A stretch of DNA of 64,000 bases from Flavobacterium sp. CF108 (GCF_900129795.1 NZ_FQWW01000006.1:124001-188000); one strand, 5' to 3'; positions 18,679 through 28,361 are shown, numbered from the stretch's first letter. Notes: a model not told the origin generated them from the letters alone. Numbers and translations: made by a program.

Positions 18679-19198
18679 ATTCAGCATTTAAGCCTTTTAA
18701 AACTTCTTCAGTTAAATCGGTAGATTCATCAGCATACATGATGTTTCCTCCGCCGCTGGCGCCAAATATGATTTTGTAGTTATGATCTTTTCCGTATTCT
18801 TTGATATAATCGTTAATATCATTAATTACGGTTTGTGTTACTTTTTTGTCTTCTTCCTGAATTTTTTTCTGGATGGCTTCTTGGTAGCCATTTATTTGCT
18901 GTTGTTTGTTAGATAACAGCTCTTGTTTTAATTTTAATTCTTTAGGAGATAAAGATGTTCTTTCCTTTTCGTAATTTTTTAGTTCATTTTGCCAGTTACT
19001 GATTAAAGAATCAACGTTAGCTTTCATTAAAGAAGCTTTTTTGTCAAACTCAGCTTTTGCAACTTTTGTTTTACTATATCCGGTGATTAATTTGTTTACA
19101 TCTACATAAACTAATTCTGAACTTGATTTTGCAAAATAGATTGCGATAATACTTAAAAGGACTGCAAAACCTGCAGCATACAAAGGCATTTTTTTCAT
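18665..19198 (-). CDS. OmpH/Skp-family periplasmic chaperone-like protein
   Basis: About 177 residues from MKKMPLYA; a start nine codons upstream (19225) is less likely because the signal anchor begins at MKKMPLYAAGFAVLLSIIAIYFA. The mature region has the OmpH/Skp layout: LVYVDVNKLITGYSKTK, then a long charged coiled coil with (S)LSPKELKLKQELLSNKQQQI, then an ending IIFGASGGGNIMYADESTDLT. Skp-type trimers hold unfolded exported proteins in their tentacles. This copy leads the RHS operon rather than a bamA-lpx cluster, suggesting a dedicated chaperone for the very large secreted RHS chains downstream. Confidence 0.8.
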   Translation of the reverse strand: MKKMPLYAAGFAVLLSIIAIYFAKSSSELVYVDVNKLITGYSKTKVAKAEFDKKASLMKANVDSLISNWQNELKNYEKERTSLSPKELKLKQELLSNKQQQINGYQEAIQKKIQEEDKKVTQTVINDINDYIKEYGKDHNYKIIFGASGGGNIMYADESTDLTEEVLKGLNAEYEKK

Positions 19199-19474
19199 TT
19201 TTGTTTCTTGGGATAATTTTAACAATATTAATCAATTTACTGTTAATTTATATGTGTAATTTGTTTTTTTTTAACATTTGTAAATTGTTGATTTTCTGTT
19301 TTTTGCGCTGTATTTTTAATGTTTTAGATTACACTGAATTTTAATTTATACGTAATGTTATTCGTAAAACATGCAAATATTGATTTTTATATTCATTTTT
19401 TTTTACGGGAAACCTCATTTTGAATAACTTTTTACAAATTATTTAGTTTTCAATATTTGATTTTTTTAAACTAA

Positions 19475-19510
19475 AAAGAGCAAAATCTAATGATTTTGCT
19501 CTTTGCTTTT
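19475..19510. terminator. Bidirectional hairpin terminator
   Basis: AAAGAGCAAAATC (19475-19487) pairs with GATTTTGCTCTTT (19492-19504), with T-rich tails on both strands. It lies 26 bp beyond the MscS gene stop on the minus strand and separates it from the RHS operon promoter region. The rest of 19226-19460 is very AT-rich and probably holds that promoter, but I could not fix a site. Confidence 0.75.
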
Positions 19511-19535
19511 ATAATGGTTGAAATAAAAGAATTTT

Positions 19536-21878
19536 TTAAGTCGAAAAAGTCAGCCCTTTTGCTTTAAAGTTACTAAACAAAACCTGCTTAGCGGTACTTA
19601 TAGTTTCTTCGGTTCTGTAAATACTACACCAGAATTTAATTTGTATTTTAAATTTTCCATCAGAAATAGAATTGTAATAAATCTGAGATGGTTTGGTGTT
19701 ATTTACTAAAGGAAGACTTTCAAGAGAACTTAAAATAGTTGCATTTATATCTTCGGGAGTTGCATCGCCGCTAATTTCGATAGCAATATCTACCAGTTTA
19801 AAATTATCAGTATATGTCCAGTTGGTAATGTTTTGAGATAATAAATTACCATTCGGTATAATAATTTCGGCACCATTTGGAGCATTAATTTTGGTTGTAC
19901 GTAATCCCATCGATTTTACTCGTCCAGATTCAGAACTTATATCAATAACGTCTCCAATTTGAATAGGTTTATCAAAAATTAAAATAATACCCGAAACGAA
20001 ATTGTTTACGACATTTTGAAGCCCAAGACCAACACCGACACCTAAGGCTCCTAAAAGAATACTCAATTTATCTAAAGGCATTCCAGAAGCAGCAACGGCT
20101 AAAAGATAACCCACAATCAAAACGATAAGTCTGGTAATTAGTAATTTAGAATGCTGCCTTTTGTTGATGTTTTCTTCGTTTTCGTCTTCAATTTCTCCAA
20201 AAAAGTAAGCAACATAATTCTGTAGTAAATGCGCAGCCCAGACAATAATGAAAAATAAAACGATATTCCCTAAAGTAAAAGTGATGCTTCCAATAGTATT
20301 TGGTCGACTAAGTAAAGTGCCAAGAGAAGAACGTAATGATTCCCAAATGTTTAAATTGGAGGCAATTACAACCAGCCACATATAACTGATTATAATTATA
20401 AAAGGTTTTTTTAGTGTATCGGACACATTCTCGTAATCAAATATTTTTTCGATTCCGCGTTTTATACGTGTTGTGTAAATCTGTAAAAGGATTATTTCCA
20501 GAATTATTTTCAAGAGAACACTTAAAGCAACAATCTGCGTCAACGAAATGAACGCAGTTAAACTCAACATATTTGAAAGCGAAACTCTTCCAAAAATATT
20601 ATAAAGAATTGATAATCCATTTAATCCGATAAAAATAATGCTGGCCCATTTAAAAAATCCTTTAATATACAATTGATCTTTTAAACTTTTAATTTGAACC
20701 AATCCATATCGAATTCCCAGAATATTTATAATAATAAAAGAACAGCGTTGAAACAGTCCAACTTCAATAAAAAGATCTAGGAAACATAGCGCAAAAAATA
20801 ATCCAAAAAGCAGCAGCCAGTTGCGCATTGATTTTCCAGACCAATCATTCTTAAATAAAATTGTGAGTACACCTAACGAGCCTAACTGAAGCAGTTCTAA
20901 AAATAGGGCAGGAGCATATAAATTTGTAACTATAGCAATGTTTAAACCTATTATAATTACAGGTAAAATAACGCCTCTGTTTAAATACTTAAAATTAAAA
21001 AGAGAAAGATTTTCGGCATGACCGTTAGATTTTAAGTACTTCAAATTACGAGAAATATACCAGGCCAAAAGTCCCATAAAGAAACATAACGTAATTAATC
21101 CACCGGCTTTGTAGCTTAAATAATAGGCAGCAACATTTTCTTCAATTATAACTTTTGCTTTAATGTTGTGTGATACCACTTTTTTTGCCGTAGAATCAGT
21201 GCTCCATAGTGATGGATATTCTTTTTTAAGAATACTGATTCCAGATTTTTCGAGTTTTGTTTCTACAGTTGTTAAGGCGTTTGAAACAGCAATTTTATGT
21301 TCAACTGTGAGTCTTTTTTTTGTATTTAAAACTTCCTGATTTTTAGTCATCAGGCTGTCCGTTTTTAGATATCTTTTTTTAAGACTGGCTAATTCTGTTT
21401 TAAATTGTTTTCTTCGAATGGTATCTTTTATGAGTGTAAAAAGAGTTTTGTCTTTACGCAGATCAAGAATTTTACCTTTAATTTTTTCAAGATTTGCATT
21501 GCGGTGATCTATAGCTTTATTTTGATCGTTTAATTCTTGTTCGATTTCTTTTAAAACGATACGATACATTTGCTGATTTCGCACATTAGGGTTTGCACCT
21601 TTTAAACTTGCTAATATTAAATCAAGTTTACTTTCGGTTCGTTTAATTTCGCCAAACAAGTGAAAAGTGTTTCCTTCGAATTCGGCATCATTAGCAGCCG
21701 ATTGTAAAACATCTCCGGCTTTTTCAATAGACATTAAGTAATCACTGTCTGTTGCTGTTTCTTCAAATAATTTAGATTTGTTTTCTGTTTTTGAAGTTGT
21801 AGTTTGTGAATAGGAAAATGATACGGAAAACAATATCATTAATAAGGCTTGTAGGTAAGAATTTCTTTTTGAAATCAT
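19536..21878 (-). CDS. Large mechanosensitive channel of the MscS family
   Basis: A 780-residue protein: signal peptide (about 1-24), a periplasmic coiled-coil region to ~250 (many K/E/L heptads), about ten transmembrane helices from ~255 to ~610, then the MscS core. In the core, the pore helix is rich in G and A (LGALGVGVGLGLQNVVNNFVSG), followed by the beta domain (PIQIGDVIDI, GRVKSMGLRTTKI, PNGNLLSQNITNW) and the C-terminal alpha/beta domain. The layout resembles the large MscK/YbdG-like members that relieve osmotic downshock. It is a single gene with its own terminator, and borders the phage-derived island. Confidence 0.88.
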   Translation of the reverse strand: MISKRNSYLQALLMILFSVSFSYSQTTTSKTENKSKLFEETATDSDYLMSIEKAGDVLQSAANDAEFEGNTFHLFGEIKRTESKLDLILASLKGANPNVRNQQMYRIVLKEIEQELNDQNKAIDHRNANLEKIKGKILDLRKDKTLFTLIKDTIRRKQFKTELASLKKRYLKTDSLMTKNQEVLNTKKRLTVEHKIAVSNALTTVETKLEKSGISILKKEYPSLWSTDSTAKKVVSHNIKAKVIIEENVAAYYLSYKAGGLITLCFFMGLLAWYISRNLKYLKSNGHAENLSLFNFKYLNRGVILPVIIIGLNIAIVTNLYAPALFLELLQLGSLGVLTILFKNDWSGKSMRNWLLLFGLFFALCFLDLFIEVGLFQRCSFIIINILGIRYGLVQIKSLKDQLYIKGFFKWASIIFIGLNGLSILYNIFGRVSLSNMLSLTAFISLTQIVALSVLLKIILEIILLQIYTTRIKRGIEKIFDYENVSDTLKKPFIIIISYMWLVVIASNLNIWESLRSSLGTLLSRPNTIGSITFTLGNIVLFFIIVWAAHLLQNYVAYFFGEIEDENEENINKRQHSKLLITRLIVLIVGYLLAVAASGMPLDKLSILLGALGVGVGLGLQNVVNNFVSGIILIFDKPIQIGDVIDISSESGRVKSMGLRTTKINAPNGAEIIIPNGNLLSQNITNWTYTDNFKLVDIAIEISGDATPEDINATILSSLESLPLVNNTKPSQIYYNSISDGKFKIQIKFWCSIYRTEETISTAKQVLFSNFKAKGLTFST

Positions 21879-21982
21879 AATTAATTTGGTGATTTAAGGT
21901 CTCCAAATTTAATTGTTTTTTGGATAGGAATGGTTTTGTAAATGGGAAATATCAGAAAAGAAAGATCTGTCAGCTATAAAGA

Positions 21983-22023
21983 AAAATGTCCTTGAATGTT
22001 AAAAAATATTCAAGGACATTTTC
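21983..22023. terminator. Strong hairpin terminator at the end of the fibre operon
   Basis: AAAATGTCCTTGAAT (21983-21997) pairs with ATTCAAGGACATTTT (22009-22023). It lies 36 bp beyond the last fibre gene on the minus strand and marks the left edge of the island. Confidence 0.8.
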
Positions 22024-22058
22024 TTAAGAATGAAAAGGGATTTACTGTATTTTATTTT

Positions 22059-22805
22059 TTAAAAAGGAAAAGATATCCCATTTCCTGAATTATACAGTTT
22101 ACTAATATCATCTTGATTTAATACTCTATTCTTCCAAATAGCAAGTTCCTCAACATATCCAACATGTCTTAAAGTTGATGATAAAGTCCAGTTAGCAGTA
22201 CCAATTCGGGTTGTACTGTTACCTATATTCATTCCTAAATATTGACCAATACTTGTATCGTTTATTGTTTGACTTATTGAATTAATGTATATTTTAGTTC
22301 CAGAAACTGTTTTTGAACCATTATCAGTAACTACGATATGGTACCAATTATTTAAAGCAATAATTCCATTTGGAGTTATTGCACTTTGATAAGCTGCATT
22401 TGATCCACTTGAGAATTTAGTTAATGTTGCAGCTCCATAAGGGGTTAAATGTATTTGCCATTCAACATCTGCGGAATTTTTTCTTTTATTTATAATCCAG
22501 TTGCCTGTTGTTGAAAAATTAGATGCATAAAACCAGAAAGAAATAGAAAACGGAATATCCACTCCGTTTCCTGATGTAAAACTAAAGTTTGCTGTATTTG
22601 GAATATCAACATAAGCTAAATTTGATAGAGGAAAATTTATTGCACTTCCTGTTTTTCCCATAACATAGTTTGTATTTGTTGCTGTCCCATTTGGAGATAG
22701 ACCAGTAGATTCAGCAACATTGTCATTAAATTTATAATATGCGACTAAGTTATTTACCAATTTATATTTTTTTCCAAAAATAGTATTCTGTAATAAGCTT
22801 CCCAT
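22059..22805 (-). CDS. Fibre-like protein, LamG-type lectin domain on an N2 module
   Basis: A 248-residue protein without signal peptide. It opens with MGSLLQNTIFGK, the same short module (called N2 here) that starts the genes at 25074 and 28330. The rest is a concanavalin A/LamG-type beta sandwich: NLVAYYKFNDNVAESTG, then VPNTANFSF-like strands, SISFWFYASNF, NNWYHIVVTDNG, GYVEELAIWKNRVL and LYNSGNG. Such domains bind glycans. It follows the 149-aa N1 gene after 3 bp and is the last gene before the terminator. In this setting it is best read as a receptor-binding tip or fibre subunit. Confidence 0.7.
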   Translation of the reverse strand: MGSLLQNTIFGKKYKLVNNLVAYYKFNDNVAESTGLSPNGTATNTNYVMGKTGSAINFPLSNLAYVDIPNTANFSFTSGNGVDIPFSISFWFYASNFSTTGNWIINKRKNSADVEWQIHLTPYGAATLTKFSSGSNAAYQSAITPNGIIALNNWYHIVVTDNGSKTVSGTKIYINSISQTINDTSIGQYLGMNIGNSTTRIGTANWTLSSTLRHVGYVEELAIWKNRVLNQDDISKLYNSGNGISFPF

Positions 22806-22808
22806 AAC

Positions 22809-23258
22809 TTATACTCCTAATAATAATACACTATTTGTACTACCTCTTTTTGTGAAAGTGAAAATTTGTTTTTCAGCTGTTACAGAAGGAGTTCCAAATA
22901 ACCATGTATGAGGTGTTGTAATTGCCCAGGTTACGTTTACTCCAGGCAGTGTAATACCGTTAAAAATGAAACTTGCTGGTAAAGATGCAGGAACTGTAAT
23001 TGTACAGCTTGTTGTGAAAAGGATTGTTTTTCCATGCCATGAAGAAGGAATAGTTTGACTTGTAGCTACTTCAACCTGATTAGCAATATCTTGTTTGTTT
23101 GATAAATCGATATTTCCGCTTCCTACAAGGGATTCTCCGTTGATTGTTTTAAGATTGCTAAATTCCAATTCGCCAAATCCATTAGTTATCAAAGTTTTAT
23201 TTGATTCATTTTTTTCTAAATCGGCTACCTTAATTCTGTTGTATTTTGTTGTGATCAT
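22809..23258 (-). CDS. Short fibre-like protein with N1 module
   Basis: A 149-residue protein without signal peptide. Its first ~35 residues (TKYNRIKVADLEKNESNK, then GELEFSN) are the N1 module shared with the genes starting at 27010 and 46896. The remainder has a short NGESLVGSGNIDLSN fibre-like linker and a compact beta-rich end (IPSSWHGKTILFTTSC, TFTKRGSTNSVLLLGV). It is followed 3 bp later by an N2-type protein, so N1 and N2 proteins are made as a pair. Confidence 0.6.
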   Translation of the reverse strand: MITTKYNRIKVADLEKNESNKTLITNGFGELEFSNLKTINGESLVGSGNIDLSNKQDIANQVEVATSQTIPSSWHGKTILFTTSCTITVPASLPASFIFNGITLPGVNVTWAITTPHTWLFGTPSVTAEKQIFTFTKRGSTNSVLLLGV

Positions 23259-23337
23259 TTTTTGTTTTTATTTATTGTGATTAGATAGATTTTTGAAATT
23301 TTTATGGAGTATGATATTTAAAGAAATTATATATCAT

Positions 23338-25074
23338 TTATATTCCTCCATCTGTTATTGTCCAATTGTTTGGAGTTCCAGTTAAAATTGCTTTTCCAAC
23401 AGTAGATGCTGATGTTCTTTTTATTGTTCCAAATTCTAAAGCAAGATTCGGTTTTACACTTGCTAAGACACTCCATCCGTTATAAATTGCATCTAAGTTT
23501 GAAGATGAAAAATTTGATGGATTTTTACCATTCATAAAACCTGTGAATACAGTTACATTGCCAATATTCCAGGATCCTATATTTTGATTAAATGCCAATG
23601 CATTAAGGAACATTTGGGACATATTTGTTACTGATGAAACATTCCAATCGGTCAAAGGTTGATTAAATACTTTTGTACCTGAAAACATTTGAAACATATT
23701 TGTTACTGCTGAGACATCCCAATTGTTTAAAGGTTGGTTAAATGAATTATTGTTAGTAAACATTTGAGTCATTACAACAGGCTCTGAAGTTTTTAATATC
23801 CAATTGTTAATTGTATCATTGCCACCGTTATTAAATGCATGTGTCGTAAAGGTTGAAAACATCAAAGAAAAATTAGTTACATTACTAACATTCCATGTTC
23901 CTATATTTTGATTAAATGAAATTGCATTTTGAAACATATTATTCATGGCCGTTGCTGAACTCGTATTCCAGTTTCCAATGGACGAGCTTCCACCGTTATT
24001 GAAAGCAGAAGCCAATTGAAACATATTAGCGAAATTAATTACACTACTTACATTCCAGGCTCCAATGTTTTGATTGAATGGTGTATTTTGGAACATTCCA
24101 CCAATATTTGTAACAGAGTCGAGGTTCCATAAATTTATTCCAGGATTTCCGCCATTATTAAAATTACTGTTTCGAAACATTACAGATGCATTAGTGACTT
24201 TTGACATATTAAAATTACTTATGTCTTGATTAAATGGTGTCTCAGCAAACATTCCTGAAGTAATAGTGACATTTGAAGTATTCCAAAGATTAAGCGGTTT
24301 ATTAAAAGATGTCCCATTAAGAAAATTTAGCAAAGTAGTTACTGCCTGAACATTCCAATTGTTTATAGGTTGATTAAATGCAGTGGCATTTGCAAATGTT
24401 TGCGACATTAATACTGATCCACTGTTTTTAATAGTCCAATTGTTTATGTCAGCACTATTGCCGTTATTAAATGCAGCAGCTAAATAGAAAGTTCCACTAA
24501 AATCAACAACGTTAGAAACGTTCCATGCTCCAATATTATCATTAAATAATGAACATCCATAAAAAGTCATATTTAATGAGTAAATGTTTGAAGTATCCCA
24601 TTTGTTAATATTATTAATAGTTGTTAGTGATGTACAATTTCTAAAACTATTACTAAGAGATGTAGTTTGTGTTAAATCCAGAACATCTCTAACATTATTT
24701 AATGTAAGATTAGCGCATCCAAAGAAATTACCATTTCCCAATTTAAATTTTCCCCAGTTTATAATAGAGATTAACTTTAATACATCTGTATTTACTCCTG
24801 AAAAAAACCATCCAGTACAAATTCCTGATATTTTAATTGTATAATCGCCAGCAGAAGAGTAAGTATGAGCGACTTGTGGTTGATTCCAAGTAGTTATATT
24901 ATTTGTAGTTCCGTCTCCCCAATCTACTGTAAAATTATAGACTCCTGGCGCCCCTAAAGGCAGCTTTATTTGATTTGAAGCACTTGAACCTGTAGAGGTA
25001 TTTGAAGTTCGCCAAGTAGAAATGAAAGAATTTTTAGTCCTTCCAAAAATTGTATTTTGTAATAAAGATCCCAT
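23338..25074 (-). CDS. Fibre-like protein with BspA-type 26-residue repeats on an N2 module
   Basis: A 578-residue protein beginning MGSLLQNTIFGR (N2 module), no signal peptide. Residues ~15-110 form a beta domain (VDWGDGTTNNITTW, PKD-like). From ~110 to ~545 there are many tandem units of the type W(N/D)(V/T)SxVTNMxxMFxxAxxFNQxIxxW, the 26-residue surface repeat of DUF285/BspA-like proteins, which form an extended solenoid. Such repeats are usually found on secreted adhesins; here they sit on a signal-less protein in a phage-derived operon. The gene follows the N1 gene (25295-27010) after a 220-bp gap holding a hairpin. Confidence 0.75.
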   Translation of the reverse strand: MGSLLQNTIFGRTKNSFISTWRTSNTSTGSSASNQIKLPLGAPGVYNFTVDWGDGTTNNITTWNQPQVAHTYSSAGDYTIKISGICTGWFFSGVNTDVLKLISIINWGKFKLGNGNFFGCANLTLNNVRDVLDLTQTTSLSNSFRNCTSLTTINNINKWDTSNIYSLNMTFYGCSLFNDNIGAWNVSNVVDFSGTFYLAAAFNNGNSADINNWTIKNSGSVLMSQTFANATAFNQPINNWNVQAVTTLLNFLNGTSFNKPLNLWNTSNVTITSGMFAETPFNQDISNFNMSKVTNASVMFRNSNFNNGGNPGINLWNLDSVTNIGGMFQNTPFNQNIGAWNVSSVINFANMFQLASAFNNGGSSSIGNWNTSSATAMNNMFQNAISFNQNIGTWNVSNVTNFSLMFSTFTTHAFNNGGNDTINNWILKTSEPVVMTQMFTNNNSFNQPLNNWDVSAVTNMFQMFSGTKVFNQPLTDWNVSSVTNMSQMFLNALAFNQNIGSWNIGNVTVFTGFMNGKNPSNFSSSNLDAIYNGWSVLASVKPNLALEFGTIKRTSASTVGKAILTGTPNNWTITDGGI

Positions 25075-25207
25075 GATGAAATAATAAGTATAAAATGTTG
25101 TAGTGCTGGTTCTTGTGTAAAAAGGAAATTTGCTTTTTCAATTGTAATTGAAGAAGTATTCATTAAAGAATTGTATTATCGTGTATGCTGCATTTATTAC
25201 TGTTATC

Positions 25208-25246
25208 TCATCATTTTGTCTCTTATTATAATTTAATAAGATGATG
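25208..25246. repeat. Hairpin between two fibre genes
   Basis: TCTTATTA (25221-25228) pairs with TAATAAGA (25234-25241), extended by TCATCAT and ATGATGG outside. It lies in the 220-bp gap between the 571-aa and 578-aa genes. It may be an RNA processing or attenuation element; no T run follows. Confidence 0.4.
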
Positions 25247-25294
25247 GGAATTTATATCTTGCATCATACGTAAGTTTTACATTTTAGTAAGTAG

Positions 25295-27010
25295 TTAGTA
25301 AACAATTTTACGATCTCCAGTTGCCGTTTTGTATTCACATCCTACTGGAAGACCTGCGGCAATGGCTGTAGAGTTATCTGCATAAGTTGGCATGTTTAAC
25401 CAAACTAAGTAGCCATTTTCATCAATGTAACATCTTAATGTTTCGGTTTGTAAATTTGTTCCTGATGCTGTTTTTTGACCTGTTATAAATTGAATTCTCG
25501 ATTGACCGGTGCCTTTTCCAATTCCAGCTTTTTGTTTTAAAATTCCTCCGTTCAAATTAGGTAAGCCAACTGAATTAATATTGTAACTATAGATGTCTTG
25601 TGAACCATTTGATGTATTCATCCAGGCTGTAAAAAGAATTGTTTTGTAAAATGCTAAACTTCCGCAGGCAAATCCAAAAGAAGCATTTTGACTTATCGCA
25701 GAGCCAGAACCATTCGCAAATTTATAGAGACCAGTTCCTGATGAACAATACAAATCTCCTGCTATTCGATCCCAAACAATTCCGTTCCAAAGTAGTAAAG
25801 TACTATCCATTTGAACAAAAGTGCCATTACTATTAGTCTGTTTGTATAAATATCCGCTACTTCCTCCTAAAAATGTACTTCCTCCTTCTGCAGCATAAAT
25901 ATTATTGTTTAAATCTGAAGTTAATGATATATAATTACGAGAAGTTTCTCCAATGTCTACAAAAGAACCAGTACTATTTGTTTGTTTATAGATTTTGCCA
26001 CCTGTCCCAAAAGTACAGGCATAAATATCGTTGTTAGGTGTAATCGTAATTCCAGTGCCATAAAACCCAGAAGGTAATGATGCATATAAAACAAAGGCAC
26101 CGACACCACTTGTTTGTTTAAATATATTTCTCGCTTGATTAATGTAATAAACATCACCATTTGGGGACTCACAACCTCCCCACATATTATTTCCAGTGGC
26201 TAAACCTGTAGCATAAACTGAAAAAACACCAGAAAGCCTATCTAATTTATACATAACTGTTCCTGCACATGCGTAAACATTGTCAGAGTAATTGGAAGAG
26301 AAAACACTACTTGGATAGGTTGGAAATCCTGCAGACATTTTTCTTATACTATTATGTCCTTGAGAATTACTTGCATTACCTCCTTTTAGAATAAAATCTG
26401 TTCCATCAAAACCCGAAGAAGCTGATTCAGAGCCAATACTGTTTTCTCTTTTTATAGAATTAAATTGTAAATCTAATTCCGCAACCTGATAATTATCAAT
26501 TAAAATTTTTGAACCAGTGTCTACAATTCTACTATTACCTAAAGAGGTTCCACTTGCGCTATATTTAGGAATAAAATTGGAGCTTCCAGTAATGTCTGAT
26601 GTTAGTAATACGGTACCGTTTTTATCTGGTAACGTATAAGTTCTTGATGCTGTATTTGCATTCGTAAAAAATGAAGTAAAAGTATTTGCAGCATTTCTTA
26701 AACCTAGTTTGCCAGCAAGGAATGTTTTAATTCCCGATACAGTCTGATCGTTAGAAATTCCTAAATATAGTGTATCAAAATAAGTTTTAAGAGTGTCTTT
26801 AATGTTATCAATTAAATCTTTTAAAACTTTACCCTGTCTGGCATCTAATGATTTACCTTCCTGAGTATAATCTAACGCATTATAACTATCAGTTTTAATA
26901 TTATTAACATCATTAAATTCTAATTCACCACTAGAGTTTGTAGTTAAGATTTTGTCAGGTTCATTTTTTTCTAAATCAGCTACTTTTATTCTGTTATAAT
27001 TTGTATCCAT
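25295..27010 (-). CDS. Fibre protein with N1 module and propeller-like C-terminal domain
   Basis: A 571-residue protein without signal peptide. It has the N1 module (YNRIKVADLEKNEPDK, GELEFND), then a trimeric-fibre-like stretch (YTQEGKSLDARQGKVLKDLI, DQTVSGIKTF, YTLPDKNGTVLLTSDITG) typical of long tail fibres, then residues ~225-490 with four to six repeats like GxIYKQTNSTGSFV and NNDIYACTFGTGG that suggest a beta-propeller, and an end like ATGDRKIVY. The YTQEGKSLDARQGKVLKD segment recurs in the 391-aa fibre protein. It is likely a trimeric fibre presenting a propeller-type binding head. Confidence 0.72.
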   Translation of the reverse strand: MDTNYNRIKVADLEKNEPDKILTTNSSGELEFNDVNNIKTDSYNALDYTQEGKSLDARQGKVLKDLIDNIKDTLKTYFDTLYLGISNDQTVSGIKTFLAGKLGLRNAANTFTSFFTNANTASRTYTLPDKNGTVLLTSDITGSSNFIPKYSASGTSLGNSRIVDTGSKILIDNYQVAELDLQFNSIKRENSIGSESASSGFDGTDFILKGGNASNSQGHNSIRKMSAGFPTYPSSVFSSNYSDNVYACAGTVMYKLDRLSGVFSVYATGLATGNNMWGGCESPNGDVYYINQARNIFKQTSGVGAFVLYASLPSGFYGTGITITPNNDIYACTFGTGGKIYKQTNSTGSFVDIGETSRNYISLTSDLNNNIYAAEGGSTFLGGSSGYLYKQTNSNGTFVQMDSTLLLWNGIVWDRIAGDLYCSSGTGLYKFANGSGSAISQNASFGFACGSLAFYKTILFTAWMNTSNGSQDIYSYNINSVGLPNLNGGILKQKAGIGKGTGQSRIQFITGQKTASGTNLQTETLRCYIDENGYLVWLNMPTYADNSTAIAAGLPVGCEYKTATGDRKIVY

Positions 27011-27052
27011 GTTATATGATTTACTAAATATTTATATATTGATTTTATCTTG

Positions 27053-28330
27053 TTATGAAATGTAATTGACTGATGCTCCTCTGGAAGAGATAGCATATTG
27101 AAGATCACCATCTGGTAAACCGGAATTGCAGGTTTGTAAAAATGCATTTACGGTTATGATACTGCCAGTTTTACATAAATAAAAAACAGAATTTTGAGAA
27201 ACATTCGGTCCTAATTGTCGGCATTTTGGGAAATAAAAATTTTTAATACCATTAGCATCTGCATAGAAAGCAGAAACACTGGTTATAGCTGTTAAATTAG
27301 GAAAAGATAGGGTCGTTAAATTTTCGCAATTTCGCCCAAAATAATCGGCATTAAAAGTTATTAAGTTAGGCATTTCAAAACTTGTAACAGTTGATGTGTC
27401 TCTTATAATATTATTACCATTAATCTTTGTAATTCCATAAAATTTTGCCCATTGGATAGTGGACTGATTAAATGCATCGTTACTGATATCAGAAACAAAT
27501 CCTCCAATAGAATCATCATAATATGTAATACTTTTTTTAAATTCAAATAAAGAAAGTTTCAATACATAGTTATCAAGAATTTTAAACCTGATATTACTGC
27601 CAATAATTTGAAAATTAACAATTCCGCCAGAACCAATCCCGATCGTATTAGCCAAAATACTTCTGGAAGTGACAATATTTGCAACGTTACCAATTTCAGT
27701 ATTATATGAATTGTCAGGAACGTAGCCAATGTAATTTATAGTTGTTTTGCCAAGGCGTGAGTCAGTCAGTTCAGAATGAGGTTTTCCGTTATTAATAGTC
27801 ATTAATGACAAAGGAACATTGATCGTATAAATACCGTTTGGTGAAATAAAAGAATTAATGGCAATATTAGTTAACGAAGGGAAATTTAAAACACCTGTTC
27901 CTTTTAAAAAGGTAAATGAATTTGTTTCAACAGTTGTGCAATTTGGAAAATTTATATCAGCAGAAATTTTCGATTCCTGAAAAGAATACTCTTTAATAGT
28001 TGTAACGTTTGGAAAGTTGACTTCGGTTAGGTTACTTGTAAAACGAAAGGCTTGACTATTTATAGTGCTAACTAATCCTTCTTTATCATTATATGATGTA
28101 ATTTTTGAATTACTATGAAATGCTCCAGACGGAATTATATAAGTTCCGCCAATAATGGCACATTCAATATTGTTGTCTGAAATGCGGAACATTTTAATAC
28201 GGTTTGCCGAAATACCCAATTTAGCTGCCAAAAGTGCCGGCGTAGTAATTATATCGCCTATACCGCCTATGTATGTATTTATTTTATAATTGGATTTTCC
28301 AAAAATAGTATTTTGTATTAGTGAACCCAT
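27053..28330 (-). CDS. Fibre-like protein with BspA leucine-rich repeats on an N2 module
   Basis: A 425-residue protein starting MGSLIQNTIFGK (N2 module) with no signal peptide. The body is made of BspA/LRR_5-like leucine-rich repeats, such as LTEVNFPNVTTIKEYSF, INFPNCTTVETNSF, LNFPSLTNIAINSF and LTTLSFPNLTAITSV. The ends of its two halves have related segments (GDIITTPALLAAKLGISANRIKMFRI and NIVTSRSILANTIGIGSGGIVNFQI as anchors), suggesting an internal duplication. LRR solenoids of this kind bind host or bacterial surface ligands. It is preceded by the Hint-domain gene and followed by the 571-aa N1 gene after 42 bp. Confidence 0.72.
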   Translation of the reverse strand: MGSLIQNTIFGKSNYKINTYIGGIGDIITTPALLAAKLGISANRIKMFRISDNNIECAIIGGTYIIPSGAFHSNSKITSYNDKEGLVSTINSQAFRFTSNLTEVNFPNVTTIKEYSFQESKISADINFPNCTTVETNSFTFLKGTGVLNFPSLTNIAINSFISPNGIYTINVPLSLMTINNGKPHSELTDSRLGKTTINYIGYVPDNSYNTEIGNVANIVTSRSILANTIGIGSGGIVNFQIIGSNIRFKILDNYVLKLSLFEFKKSITYYDDSIGGFVSDISNDAFNQSTIQWAKFYGITKINGNNIIRDTSTVTSFEMPNLITFNADYFGRNCENLTTLSFPNLTAITSVSAFYADANGIKNFYFPKCRQLGPNVSQNSVFYLCKTGSIITVNAFLQTCNSGLPDGDLQYAISSRGASVNYIS

Positions 28331-28361
28331 TTAATTTGATTTATATTGATAGCATTTTTGA

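Noticed and set aside
22059..28330. Diversity-generating retroelement behind the variable fibre tips
   Set aside because: No reverse transcriptase gene or template/variable repeat pair is visible in the window.
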